From positions 3,529,001 through 3,593,000 of the forward strand of contig NC_014551.1 of NCBI RefSeq assembly GCF_000196735.1: 64,000 nt of DNA. Reading direction: 5' to 3'. Under the pieces are notes generated by a model that saw only the letters and a list, made by a program, of their open reading frames with translations, did not search any database and was not told where the DNA came from. Below are positions 33,287 to 41,726 of this stretch, one piece after another. This DNA is from Bacillus amyloliquefaciens DSM 7 = ATCC 23350. Its GTDB lineage: Bacteria > Bacillota > Bacilli > Bacillales > Bacillaceae. Each line of letters starts with the position of its first letter. Within the stretch, counting starts at the first letter, position 1. A program made the translations under genes and the position numbers.

Positions 33287-34996
33287 TTAAAATAAGAAAT
33301 AACGCTGTCCGAGCGGAACATAGCTGACGGGCTGGCATGCCAGCTCTTCTCCGTCGGCGAACACCTGATAGGTTTTCGGATCGACTTGTATATTCGGCAT
33401 CGCATCATTCAGCTTCATGTCGAGCTTACTCAGCTTACGGATATTCCGTACGGGAGAAATCATTTTTTCAAGCCCGAGCTTTTCAGGTACGCCGTTTTCG
33501 ATACCGGCCTGGGACATAAATGTAATAGAGGTATTGCGGTTCGCTTTACCGTATGAAGCGTACATCTGCCTCATAAACACAGGCTCAGGCGTCGGAATGG
33601 AAGCATTCGGGTCCCCCATTTGGGCGCGGGCAACCATGCCGCCTTTGAGCACAAGTTCAGGTTTGACGCCGAAGAAAACCGGGTCCCATAATACGAGGTC
33701 GGCGAGCTTTCCTTTTTCGACGGAACCGACTTCATGGCTCAGGCCGTGGGTGATGGCCGGATTGATCGTGTATTTGGCGATATAGCGTTTGGCGCGTACA
33801 TTGTCATTGCCGTTTTCTCCTGAAAGAGCGCCTCGCTGCTTTTTCATTTTATCGGCAACCTGCCATGTCCGGATAATCACTTCTCCCACCCTGCCCATCG
33901 CCTGCGAGTCAGATGATGTCATGCTGATGGCGCCGATATCGTGCAGAATATCCTCCGCCGCAATGGTGGCCGCTCTGATGCGTGAATGACTGAACGCCAC
34001 GTCTTCCGGAACTTTTGAATCTAAATGATGGCAGACCATCATCATATCAAGATGCTCGTCCATCGTGTTGACGGTATACGGAATCGTCGGCGTCGTAGAG
34101 GACGGCAGAATATTGGCGTAAGATGCGAGTTTCATAATATCCGGTGCATGGCCTCCGCCGGCTCCCTCTATGTGATATGTATGGATAACCCGGTCGCCGA
34201 TCGCATCAAGCGTGTTTTCTAAAAAGCCCGCTTCATTAATCGTGTCTGTGTGAATCGCCACCTGAATATCCGCTTCATCCGCTACTTCCATGCAAGTTTT
34301 GATGGCGCTTGGCGTTGTTCCCCAATCTTCATGCAGCTTCAGGCCGATCGCGCCGGCTTCTGTCTGCTCAATGAGAGGCGCTTTATCAGAAGCATTCCCT
34401 TTCCCTAAAAACCCGACATTGATCGGAAATTGCTCAGCCGCCTCCAGCATTCTCGACATGTACCACGCGCCGGATGTACAGGTCGTCGCTTTACTTCCCG
34501 TCGCAGGGCCCGTTCCGCCGCCCAGAAGCGTGGTCACGCCTGAAGAAAGCGCGACTTCCATCTGCTGCGGGCAGATAAAGTGGATATGCGTATCAACGCC
34601 GCCGGCCGTTACGATTTTTCCTTCACCGGAAATGACTTCTGTTCCGGCGCCGATGATCATGTGCGGGTCGACCCCATCCATGATATCCGGGTTGCCGCTT
34701 TTCCCGACGCCGACAATCCGGCCGTCCTTCACTCCGATATCCGCCTTGACGATCCCGGTATAATCCAGGACGACGGCGTTTGTAATGACAAGATCAAGCG
34801 CCCCGTCTTTCCCTGTGATGCGGCCGTTCTGCCCCATACCGTCACGGATTGTTTTTCCTCCGCCGAAAATCATTTCTTCTCCGTAATTCGTGAAGTCTTT
34901 TTCGACCTCGATCCATAAATCCGTATCTCCGAGTCTGACTTTGTCTCCCGTTGTCGGTCCGAACAGTTCTGCGTATTGCTCGCGTGACATTTTCAT
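33287..34996 (-). CDS. ureC: Urease alpha subunit
   Basis: This 569-residue catalytic subunit splits urea into ammonia and carbamate. Nickel ligands are visible in [10 protein letters not shown] (His pair), in GLKLHEDWG (the lysine to be carbamylated and a His) and in [15 protein letters not shown]; the mobile-flap cysteine is in MMVCHHLD, followed by the HSRIR segment. The start MKMSREQ follows GGAGGAAGC; a start seven codons earlier was rejected. It overlaps ureB by 4 bases. The accessory genes ureDEFG are absent. Confidence 0.97.
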   Translation of the reverse strand: MKMSREQYAELFGPTTGDKVRLGDTDLWIEVEKDFTNYGEEMIFGGGKTIRDGMGQNGRITGKDGALDLVITNAVVLDYTGIVKADIGVKDGRIVGVGKSGNPDIMDGVDPHMIIGAGTEVISGEGKIVTAGGVDTHIHFICPQQMEVALSSGVTTLLGGGTGPATGSKATTCTSGAWYMSRMLEAAEQFPINVGFLGKGNASDKAPLIEQTEAGAIGLKLHEDWGTTPSAIKTCMEVADEADIQVAIHTDTINEAGFLENTLDAIGDRVIHTYHIEGAGGGHAPDIMKLASYANILPSSTTPTIPYTVNTMDEHLDMMMVCHHLDSKVPEDVAFSHSRIRAATIAAEDILHDIGAISMTSSDSQAMGRVGEVIIRTWQVADKMKKQRGALSGENGNDNVRAKRYIAKYTINPAITHGLSHEVGSVEKGKLADLVLWDPVFFGVKPELVLKGGMVARAQMGDPNASIPTPEPVFMRQMYASYGKANRNTSITFMSQAGIENGVPEKLGLEKMISPVRNIRKLSKLDMKLNDAMPNIQVDPKTYQVFADGEELACQPVSYVPLGQRYFLF

Positions 34997-35367
34997 CGGA
35001 TCGCTTCCTCCATCCATCCGGCTTTTTTAAGATTTGACAGAGTCTTCTCTTTACCCCGCTCATCCATATACGTATCGGCCATTCCGTTCAGGCCTCTGAC
35101 CGTTTTTCTTCCTCCGATTTCCACGAGCGTGACGGTTTTCTCTTCTCCCGGTTCAAAACGGACCGATGTGCCTGACGGAATGTCAAGACGCATGCCGATT
35201 GCTTTCTCCCGATTGAAGGACAGGGCGCCGTTGGCTTCCGCAAAATGAAAATGCGATCCTACCTGCACTGACCTTGTTCCGTTATTGGTGACTGACACCT
35301 CCAGCGTCTTTCGGCCTTCGTTAATGGTGATGGTCCCCTTTGCGACTTGAATGGCTCCCGGCTTCAT
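34993..35367 (-). CDS. ureB: Urease beta subunit
   Basis: This 124-residue structural subunit has the family signature [21 protein letters not shown] around 27-47 (by position) and [21 protein letters not shown]. It overlaps both ureA and ureC by 4 bases, so the three subunits are tightly coupled. Confidence 0.96.
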   Translation of the reverse strand: MKPGAIQVAKGTITINEGRKTLEVSVTNNGTRSVQVGSHFHFAEANGALSFNREKAIGMRLDIPSGTSVRFEPGEEKTVTLVEIGGRKTVRGLNGMADTYMDERGKEKTLSNLKKAGWMEEAIR

Positions 35368-35681
35368 GACTTCACCTCCGCTTTGATCGGCTGATGAACG
35401 GTGACAAGCTTGACCCCGTCCGGGAACGTCGCTTCCACCTGAATGCTGTCCAGCATTTCCGGAACGCCTTCCATAACGTCTTTTTCCGTTAAAACGGTGC
35501 GGCCGGATTCCATCAGCTCAGCAACGCTTTTTCCGTCTCTGGCGCCTTCCATCAGGTAACAGGTCAAATATGCGGCAGCTTCAGGATAATTCAGCAGAAC
35601 GCCGCGCTCTTTCCGCTGTTTTGCGAGCTCTCCCGCTGTGAAAATAAGCAATTTTTCTTGTTCAACCGGTGTCAGTTTCAT
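35364..35681 (-). CDS. ureA: Urease gamma subunit
   Basis: This 105-residue structural subunit starts [23 protein letters not shown] (1-23 by position). It has [14 protein letters not shown] and the C-terminal [15 protein letters not shown]. The ATG follows AAGGGGG; a start ten codons earlier lacks such a site. It is the first gene of the ureABC operon. Confidence 0.96.
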   Translation of the reverse strand: MKLTPVEQEKLLIFTAGELAKQRKERGVLLNYPEAAAYLTCYLMEGARDGKSVAELMESGRTVLTEKDVMEGVPEMLDSIQVEATFPDGVKLVTVHQPIKAEVKS

Positions 35682-35865
35682 CGTATTCCCCCTTTTGATA
35701 GTCAAACGCAATCCACATGGTCATACCGAAACGATGCAGGCGGTTACCACCCCCTTCACCTCATGAAATGTTAAGTGATAAAAGTTATTCGACGGCGAAC
35801 AGCCTGATTCCTTTTGCAGAAATTCCCGATTTGTTATTTTTTTCTTAAACAAACGTTTAACCAAA

Positions 35866-35882
35866 TGTGAAGAAAGGTCACA
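35866..35882 (-). promoter_or_regulatory. TnrA/GlnR-type box upstream of ureABC
   Basis: TGTGA-N7-TCACA is a 17-base site with perfect arms (extended AATGTGA/TCACATT), fitting the TGTNA-N7-TNACA frame shared by TnrA and GlnR. A second, weaker candidate is at 35832-35848. A TATAAT on the minus strand (35895-35900) places the main box about 14 bases past the expected start, a repressing position. The rest of 35682-36032 shows only AT-rich sequence. Confidence 0.6.
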
Positions 35883-35986
35883 TTCTTTGTGAATATTATA
35901 AAGAAATTATCGTAAAATTTATAGAATATTTAAAAAGTTAGTGAATATTAACCAAACGAACTGGAAATTTTGTCATTTCTCATAAC

Positions 35987-36013
35987 AAAAAGCCCAAAAT
36001 GTTTTGGGCTTTT
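35987..36013 (-). terminator. Intrinsic terminator after csbD
   Basis: AAAAGCCCAAAA pairs with TTTTGGGCTTTT; a T-run follows on the minus strand. Confidence 0.8.
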
Positions 36014-36032
36014 GCAGTGTTTCCATTTCAAA

Positions 36033-36221
36033 TTAATCGTCACTGAGTTTATCTTTCGTTTTGCCGACACCCTTTTGCAGGCTGCCTTTCGCTTTGTCTT
36101 TTTTACCTTCCGCTTTTAAGTCGGTCTTGTCTGTCATGTCACCGGCTTTGTCTTTTGCTTCCCCTTTCATTTTGTTCATGCCGCCTTTTACTTTGTCTTT
36201 TAAACCGTTATCTTGACTCAT
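36033..36221 (-). CDS. csbD: CsbD-family general stress protein
   Basis: This 62-residue, very hydrophilic, Lys/Asp/Gly-rich protein has the CsbD family pattern (KDKVKGGMNKMKGEAKDKAGD, about 8-28, given by position). It is likely helical or disordered in solution, and its function is unknown. The ATG follows AAAGGAG. A sigma-B-type promoter lies upstream, as known for csbD in B. subtilis. Confidence 0.92.
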   Translation of the reverse strand: MSQDNGLKDKVKGGMNKMKGEAKDKAGDMTDKTDLKAEGKKDKAKGSLQKGVGKTKDKLSDD

Positions 36222-36268
36222 GATCTCTTCAGCTCCTTTTGTTCTTGTGTACTTGTTTTCTTCCCTTT

Positions 36269-36292
36269 CAGCCCGAACACAAACATGTAAAC
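36269..36292 (-). promoter_or_regulatory. Sigma-B-type promoter of csbD
   Basis: On the minus strand, GTTTAC (36287-36292) and GGGCTG (36269-36274) are 12 bases apart. The -35 is good; the -10 matches GGGWAW only in its GGG core. Confidence 0.5.
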
Positions 36293-36361
36293 TCTCAATT
36301 ATTGATTTCACAGCGTTCTCCGTAGCGGATCACTTTGTAAACGGCCAATCCGTCTGACAGC

Positions 36362-37396
36362 TTATTCTCCCCATCCGCCTATATAAGACATTTCCACTTT
36401 CTTTTTCCCATCTGTTTTAGAAAGCGCGCGGTCAATTGAATACTGATCCGTGCGGTTTTTCCAGACAGAAGCGATGGACTCCGTCAATTCGTCATCGGTC
36501 AGGCCGCCGCGCACAAGCTTCCTCACATCGTAGCCTGCGGAAGCGAACAGGCACGTAAACAGCTCGCCCCTCGCCGACAGGCGCGCTCTGTTACAGGAGG
36601 CGCAGAATGCATCTGAGACGGAGGAAATCACGCCGATTTCGCCAGATCCGTCAAGATAGCGGAACCTGGAAGCGACCTCGCCTTTATAATTCGCTTCTAT
36701 CGGCTCCGTCGGCATGTGCTGATTGATCAGATCAATGATCTCAGCCTTCGTGATCACGTCTTTTTTGTTCCATTGATTCGTATTGCCGACATCCATAAAT
36801 TCAATAAACCGGAGAATATGACCCTTTTCTTTAAAATAGCGGGCCATCGGCAGGATGTCTTTTTCATTGACGCCTTTTTGGACAACCATATTGATTTTAA
36901 CACCGAGTCCGGCCTCTTTTGCCGCCTCTATGCCCTCAAGCACCTTATTCACCGAGACGCCGCGGCCGTTAATAGCCTTAAACCGCTCATCTTCTAAAGA
37001 ATCGAGACTGACAGTCACGCGGTGCAGCCCCGCCTGCTTCAGCTTTTCCGCATACACGGGAAGCAGTGAGCCGTTTGTCGTCATCGCAATATCTTTAAGC
37101 CCCGGGATGCGCGCAAGTTTTCTGATCAATTCAGGCATATCTTTTCTCATCAGCGGCTCCCCGCCCGTCAGCCTGATTTTTTCAACGCCGAAACGGCCGA
37201 CAAACAGTTTCGCAAGCCGCTCAAGCTCCTCAAATGAGAGCAATTCTGTCTTTTGTAAAAATGGATAATCCGGTCCGAATAGTTCGGCTGGCATACAGTA
37301 CGTGCATCTGAAGTTGCAGCGGTCGGTTACAGAGATACGGAGATCCCTGAGCGGCCTGTCCCTTTTGTCTGACACCCGGCGCGTTTCTGTATTCAT
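36362..37396 (-). CDS. moaA: GTP 3',8-cyclase MoaA
   Basis: This 344-residue radical-SAM enzyme performs the first step of molybdenum cofactor synthesis. The SAM cluster motif CNFRCTYC is near 27-34, the GGEP motif in LTGGEPLMR near 75-83, and the C-terminal second cluster cysteines are in [11 protein letters not shown] (about 262-272) and LFTCLF. It is followed in the operon direction by no other moa gene. It lies 17 bases after fdhD, linking cofactor synthesis to formate dehydrogenase activation. Confidence 0.95.
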   Translation of the reverse strand: MNTETRRVSDKRDRPLRDLRISVTDRCNFRCTYCMPAELFGPDYPFLQKTELLSFEELERLAKLFVGRFGVEKIRLTGGEPLMRKDMPELIRKLARIPGLKDIAMTTNGSLLPVYAEKLKQAGLHRVTVSLDSLEDERFKAINGRGVSVNKVLEGIEAAKEAGLGVKINMVVQKGVNEKDILPMARYFKEKGHILRFIEFMDVGNTNQWNKKDVITKAEIIDLINQHMPTEPIEANYKGEVASRFRYLDGSGEIGVISSVSDAFCASCNRARLSARGELFTCLFASAGYDVRKLVRGGLTDDELTESIASVWKNRTDQYSIDRALSKTDGKKKVEMSYIGGWGE

Positions 37397-37413
37397 AAGC
37401 CCAAGACCCCTTT

Positions 37414-38202
37414 CTATTGTTCAACCCGTTCAGGATGTGTGTATACATTAAATGACCCGTTTCTGACAAAGCCTATCGCCGTGATGTTCAGCTCTTCCGC
37501 CATTTGCAGCGCAAGCTCCGTCGGCGCCGATTTTGAAATGACAATCGACACGCCGATTTTTGCGGCTTTTAATAAAACCTCTGAGGAAATCCGGCCGCTG
37601 AAAACAATCAGCTTGTCACGGACGGGCATTCCGTTTTTCAAACAGCAGCCGTACAGCTTATCGAGCGCGTTGTGGCGCCCGATGTCCGTCCTCATGAAGA
37701 GCATCTTTTCCGTATCGCACAGCGCCGCATTATGGACGCCGCCCGTTTCCTGGAATGTGCCGCTTCCGCTTTGCATCTCCTTCATGAGGTGAAGACACGT
37801 CTCAGGAGTTATGGTAATGCGGCTCACGGCGGTTTTGGCCGTTTTTACATCCTGCTGAAAGTAAAAATGGCGGCCTTTCCCGCAGCATGAACCGATGACT
37901 CTCTTCGTATAGTCTTTTTGCTCGAGCACTTCGGGATTCGTCAGCTCCACATATGCAAATCCGAGACTTTCATCTATAGTAAAGCTTTTGATCTCTTTTT
38001 CAAAACGAATGACGCCTTCTGATGCGAGAAATCCGACTACGAGTTCCTCTAAATGATCAGGCGTGCAGACGAGCGTCACAAATTCCCGCCCGTTCACCAT
38101 GACAGTCAATGGATACTCTGAAACCATCCGATCTGCCGTTTTTGTTAATACCCCTTTTTCATAGCGGTATATTTCTCTTACCGCTGTTGTTTTTTCATCC
38201 AC
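37414..38202 (-). CDS. fdhD: Formate dehydrogenase sulfurtransferase FdhD
   Basis: This 262-residue protein transfers sulphur to the molybdenum cofactor of formate dehydrogenase. Family features are the cysteine loop [10 protein letters not shown] around 109-118, the GGVHNAALC segment near 152-160 and [13 protein letters not shown] near 171-183. No formate dehydrogenase gene is in the window. It forms a two-gene unit with moaA. Confidence 0.93.
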   Translation of the reverse strand: MDEKTTAVREIYRYEKGVLTKTADRMVSEYPLTVMVNGREFVTLVCTPDHLEELVVGFLASEGVIRFEKEIKSFTIDESLGFAYVELTNPEVLEQKDYTKRVIGSCCGKGRHFYFQQDVKTAKTAVSRITITPETCLHLMKEMQSGSGTFQETGGVHNAALCDTEKMLFMRTDIGRHNALDKLYGCCLKNGMPVRDKLIVFSGRISSEVLLKAAKIGVSIVISKSAPTELALQMAEELNITAIGFVRNGSFNVYTHPERVEQ

Positions 38203-38274
38203 TGTTTTCCCCTCCGCAGTATCCTTCTCTTTTATTCTTCCACAATCCCTGTATTTTGTCGAATTTGCGGTTTA

Positions 38275-38299
38275 AAAAAAGAGCCCTCTTCGGACTCTA
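38275..38299 (-). terminator. Terminator of ywmE
   Basis: AGAGTCC pairs with GGGCTCT (one G-T pair), then a T-run on the minus strand. It overlaps the stop codon of ywmE. Confidence 0.65.
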
Positions 38300-38461
38300 T
38301 GTTTCGTTGCGGTGATGTCTGCTCAACATGGTGAATAAAATAACGGCGGCGATAATGGCCAATATACTGACGAATATGAAGGCGGCAAGCTTCAGAAAAA
38401 CTCCCAATAGAACAAAAACGACTGCCGCCAGCACTAATATAATGCCTGCTCCTTTTAACAA
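38297..38461 (-). CDS. ywmE: Tiny membrane protein YwmE with sigma-B promoter
   Basis: This frame of about 54 codons begins at TTG (38459-38461), or at CTG one codon earlier, behind the ribosome site AAAGGAG. The peptide starts MLKGAGIILVLAAVV and is almost entirely hydrophobic, with two closely spaced membrane segments and the end SRHHRNET. Length and place between fdhD and ywmD match YwmE (53 residues) of B. subtilis. A sigma-B-type promoter and a terminator frame it exactly. The function is unknown; general stress expression is inferred from the promoter. Confidence 0.8.
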   Translation of the reverse strand: MLKGAGIILVLAAVVFVLLGVFLKLAAFIFVSILAIIAAVILFTMLSRHHRNET

Positions 38462-38488
38462 CAGCGGTCATCTCCTTTTAGTCGTATC

Positions 38489-38513
38489 ATTCCCGCGGTT
38501 CCGTTTTCTAAAC
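38489..38513 (-). promoter_or_regulatory. Sigma-B-type promoter of ywmE
   Basis: On the minus strand, GTTTAG (38508-38513) and GGGAAT (38489-38494) are 13 bases apart, close to the GTTTAA-N12-14-GGGWAW consensus. Confidence 0.75.
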
Positions 38514-38543
38514 AAAAAAGACGCCGCTCGGGCGTCCTTTTTT
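38514..38543 (-). terminator. Intrinsic terminator after ywmD
   Basis: GACGCC (38520-38525) pairs with GGCGTC (38531-38536), flanked by A- and T-runs. Confidence 0.8.
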
Positions 38544-38546
38544 AAC

Positions 38547-39227
38547 CTATTCTTTTGCTAAATCCTTTGCAGCGTCTTCCCAAGCCTGTTTGAACTCGGC
38601 CGCGCTGTCAGCTGAGACATATGTGCCGCCCCCTGCTTCCGCCGCTTTTTCAAGGCTTTCGCTTCCTTTCATGCCGAAGTTGAAACCGATGATATTGACG
38701 ATCGTGTTGACGTTCGCTTTACGGAGCTTTTGAATTTCAGCCTGAGGATTACCGCCGCATGTTTCTTCACCGTCTGTAATCAGATATACGACGTTTTTCC
38801 CTTTAGCGCCGGCCCGCTCAAATTCTTCACGTGTATCAGAAAGCGCTTTTGCAATCGGTGTCCAGCCGGTCGGTTTAATCTGGCTGAGCGATTGCTCAAA
38901 CGGAGTCACGGCGTACGGCTGAAGGCCGTATAACGTTTCTGTCGCATTACACGATACGGCTTTACCGGAGTTTTTATTATTGCCCTTATGACCGAATACC
39001 CGGAGCATCAGATTAGTGTCTTCAGGAAGAACTTTCGCAAAAGAGGTGACAGAATCTTTCGCGACATCTATTTTACGCTCTCCCCCTGTTTTTTGTATCA
39101 TGCTACCGCTTGCATCAAACAGCACAGCGACGTTTGTTTCCTCGTGCTTTTTCTCAGCCGCAAAAACAGGTGATCCGAGTGAAAGCGTCAAAAGTCCGAC
39201 AATCCCCGCAGTAAACATTTTTTTCAT
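38547..39227 (-). CDS. ywmD: Secreted von Willebrand factor A protein YwmD
   Basis: This 226-residue protein has a signal peptide (about 1-23, ending PVFA before AEKK) and one vWA domain. The metal-site motif DASGSM is near 37-42, with a further Asp in LITDGEETCGG near 150-160. A pair of cysteines suggests a disulphide. The start MKKMFTAG has GAAGGAA upstream; an ATG three codons earlier is also possible. It is homologous to its neighbour ywmC. The ligand and role are unknown. Confidence 0.85.
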   Translation of the reverse strand: MKKMFTAGIVGLLTLSLGSPVFAAEKKHEETNVAVLFDASGSMIQKTGGERKIDVAKDSVTSFAKVLPEDTNLMLRVFGHKGNNKNSGKAVSCNATETLYGLQPYAVTPFEQSLSQIKPTGWTPIAKALSDTREEFERAGAKGKNVVYLITDGEETCGGNPQAEIQKLRKANVNTIVNIIGFNFGMKGSESLEKAAEAGGGTYVSADSAAEFKQAWEDAAKDLAKE

Positions 39228-39536
39228 TTCCTTCATTCCTCTCCATTTGTTTTTCGCCGATGGGCCCCGGCTCTTCTCTATGCTAGATGAGGAATATGCA
39301 AAAAGATATAGGGCGGGATGCCTTTTGTGTGAGCGGCGGTACATCGTCAAAAATGAACAGAATTATGCGCTTCATCCTAGAAAGATTGGATAAAAGATGA
39401 CAGATTTAATGCCTTTTTCGCCCTTTTTGTAATATAAGTCCGGAATCTGATTCTTTTTACAGTTTTCTCTTCATTTCTTCTTGAAAATTTTGTTAATTCA
39501 AGCGTAAAAAAAAGGGCCGAAAAACGGCGCCTTTTC
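39228..39536. other. Gap between ywmD and ywmC
   Basis: The left part (39228-39480) is AT-rich and must hold the ywmD promoter, but I could not pick a convincing -35/-10 pair. The right edge carries the ywmC terminator. No gene is supported. Confidence 0.4.
39505..39535 (-). terminator. Terminator after ywmC
   Basis: On the minus strand, GGCGCCG and CGGCCC-type arms enclose a T-rich loop, and an eight-T run follows. Confidence 0.65.
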
Positions 39537-40226
39537 TTATTCCCCTAATGAACTCGCTTCTAATTTAAAGATACGGTTCATATCCTTTTGACTGTGAGCT
39601 TCGTAATATTTTCCTCCGCCCGCTCCGGCAATCGCGTGAAGCTGACCGTTGAAGCCTTCATTAAAGTCAAAGCCGATTACATTGACTTTAATATGCTGTT
39701 TGCGAAGCTCTTTCGCTGTCTTAATAGGATCTCCTCCGCATGTCTCCTCGCCGTCCGTTAACAGGTAAACGGATTTACTGCCGAGTTTGTGCACGCCGTT
39801 AAAGGAAGCCTTCGCATCCTCTAATGCCTTTGCAATCGGTGTCCAGCCAGTAGGCCCGATTCCGTTCAGAGAATTAAGGAAGCTTTGTTTGTCAAACCTT
39901 TGGAATCCGTATACACCGCGAATAGATTCACAAGACTGAACTTTTCCGGAGTTTTTATTATTGCCTTCAGAACCGAAAACCGTCATTCTGACCTGTGATT
40001 TAGATTTAATTTGATCCGCAAAACGGACAATTTCATCTTTTGCCATGTTGTATTTAGAAACACCGTCTATCCGTTTCGCCATACTGCCGCTCGCATCAAG
40101 CAAAATGGCGGTATTGTTTTTAGGTTTAAAGAAAGAATTCTCGTTTGCATTCTCAGCAGCAAAAGCAGGAGATGCAGCAGTCAGCAGCAAACCGAACATG
40201 AGTATGAGTGAAAATGTTTTTTTCAT
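39537..40226 (-). CDS. ywmC: Secreted von Willebrand factor A protein YwmC
   Basis: This 229-residue protein has a signal peptide (about 1-25, ending PAFA before AENA) and one vWA domain with the metal-site motif DASGSM near 45-50, SKSQVRMTVFGSEGNNKNSGK around 80-100 (by position) and LLTDGEETCGGDPI near 156-169. The ATG follows AAAGGGG. It is clearly a paralogue of ywmD, sharing the blocks GNNKNSGK, GPTGWTPIAKAL-like and TDGEETCGG. Both may bind a common extracellular partner. The function is unknown. Confidence 0.85.
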   Translation of the reverse strand: MKKTFSLILMFGLLLTAASPAFAAENANENSFFKPKNNTAILLDASGSMAKRIDGVSKYNMAKDEIVRFADQIKSKSQVRMTVFGSEGNNKNSGKVQSCESIRGVYGFQRFDKQSFLNSLNGIGPTGWTPIAKALEDAKASFNGVHKLGSKSVYLLTDGEETCGGDPIKTAKELRKQHIKVNVIGFDFNEGFNGQLHAIAGAGGGKYYEAHSQKDMNRIFKLEASSLGE

Positions 40227-40469
40227 TGCTTTTCCCCTTTTCAATAGATTTCCGTTCAACGTCGAACACTATTTATCGTAAATGAGTTGAAAAGGGAAAT
40301 AAATAGGACGGGGTTCCTCATTATTTTTGCGTACATTCACATAGAAGCGGCATTTTTATCAGTGATTTTCACCCGGTGCGCAGCCATCTATCCGCATTTG
40401 TCAGCCTTTAGCCTTTCGTTATATGAGTCCGTTGGTTCCTTAGCCGTTTATGGAATAGTTTTCCGAAAA

Positions 40470-40492
40470 AAAGACGCTGATGAGAGCGTCTA
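40470..40492 (-). terminator. Intrinsic terminator after spoIID
   Basis: AGACGC pairs with GCGTCT around a short loop, followed by seven Ts on the minus strand. It overlaps the spoIID stop codon. Confidence 0.8.
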
Positions 40493-41524
40493 CTTTTTCG
40501 CCATATATTTGCTTAAAAATGAATCTGCCTCGGAAATATCCACTCCCTGATAATAATGCTTGACGATGTCCGTCACGGATTTTCCCTGCTCCGCCATATA
40601 ATTGGCACCGTACTGGCTCATGCCGACACCGTGACCGAATCCTTTCGTCGTAATGGTGATGCTGCCGCCGTTTCGTTTCCATTCGAAGTCGGCAGAACGG
40701 AGTCCGAGTTTTTCCCGAATGTCTCGTCCCTTCAGCTTCTTGCCGTTTATGACGGCCGTCGCCACTTGATGTCCCGGCGTTCTGGCCGTAATCTGCCCTA
40801 CAGTGTCTTGTCCTGCGAGCTGCACACCGAGCTTCTGCTGAAACTCCGGCACACTGAAAGTCCGGGTGGCGAGATATTTTGGCGATTTTTTATCCCATGG
40901 GCTTTTCACGCTCTTTAAATAAGGAATGGCGCTTGTCCAATAGGCTTCCGCATTTTCCGTATACCCATTGCTTGTAGAGAAAAAAGATGCCTCAATCGGC
41001 TTGTTTTCATACGTTAAAATCTTTCCTTGCGTACCGGCCACCGCGTTTGTGATTTTCTTGAGGTTTTGCGCGTAATCAGAACCCCATTCTTTTTTCAGCT
41101 GGCTTTTGCTTTGATAGACTTGGAACATTTGCGTGTCATCCACCAGTGATCCTTTCGGGGCCTGGACGGCTGAGTTTGCAACCATCAGTCTGACGATGAA
41201 TGTACGGGCAGCGAGCGCTTGGGCTTTTAAGGCCTCCGGTTTAAATTCTACGGGCATTTCGGAAGCCACGACACCGATCACGTACTCTTCAAGCGGGATG
41301 TTTTCTACAGAATGATTGGATGTCCGATAAACCGGAACGGATACAGGTGATTCTTTCAATGTTGGTTCTGCTCCTTTTGTTTCTCGTATGGTGTGTGCTG
41401 TTTTGTGTCCGGGCTCCCTGTTTACGGCTGCTCCTTTTTCGGCCTGAAACGGAAGGACGAGAATGGTGGGAACAAGAAGAATAAGTACACACAGCCCGGA
41501 TAGTAGAAATACAATGGGTTTCAT
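40490..41524 (-). CDS. spoIID: Sporulation lytic transglycosylase SpoIID
   Basis: This 344-residue protein has an N-terminal membrane helix (about 5-25) and the SpoIID/LytB domain. It cuts glycan strands during engulfment in complex with SpoIIM and SpoIIP. Key regions are the catalytic-Glu segment EEYVIGVVASEMPVEFKPEALKAQ (around 79-102, by position) and GFGHGVGMSQYGANYMA near 296-312. GGAGG precedes the ATG by 10 bases. A sigma-E-type promoter lies upstream. Confidence 0.96.
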   Translation of the reverse strand: MKPIVFLLSGLCVLILLVPTILVLPFQAEKGAAVNREPGHKTAHTIRETKGAEPTLKESPVSVPVYRTSNHSVENIPLEEYVIGVVASEMPVEFKPEALKAQALAARTFIVRLMVANSAVQAPKGSLVDDTQMFQVYQSKSQLKKEWGSDYAQNLKKITNAVAGTQGKILTYENKPIEASFFSTSNGYTENAEAYWTSAIPYLKSVKSPWDKKSPKYLATRTFSVPEFQQKLGVQLAGQDTVGQITARTPGHQVATAVINGKKLKGRDIREKLGLRSADFEWKRNGGSITITTKGFGHGVGMSQYGANYMAEQGKSVTDIVKHYYQGVDISEADSFLSKYMAKK

Positions 41525-41562
41525 ATATCAGCTGCCTCCTGCTTGGGATTCGACTCTACTTC

Positions 41563-41592
41563 ATCTTATGGGCAGGGACAAGCTAATATGAC
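41563..41592 (-). promoter_or_regulatory. Sigma-E promoter of spoIID
   Basis: On the minus strand, GTCATATT (41585-41592) and CATAAGAT (41563-41570) are 14 bases apart, close to the sigma-E consensus. Confidence 0.8.
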
Positions 41593-41683
41593 TTCCTTTT
41601 GGACAGATTCTTTTATTCGATTATTTACGCGAAAAACGTATTCTTTTTTGGAATTCAGAGCATAATAATGATGATAAACCATA

Positions 41684-41719
41684 TAAAAAAACAGTATGCC
41701 AGATTGACATACTGTTTTT
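41684..41719 (-). terminator. Intrinsic terminator after murAA
   Basis: AACAGTATG (41690-41698) pairs with CATACTGTT (41708-41716), flanked by A- and T-runs. Confidence 0.8.
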
Positions 41720-41726
41720 GTAACCA

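Noticed and set aside
38232-38471. A 79-codon minus-strand frame beginning at the ATG inside the ywmE ribosome site
   Set aside because: The ATG overlaps AAAGGAG, and the neighbouring TTG frame gives a membrane protein of the expected length with the terminator at its stop.
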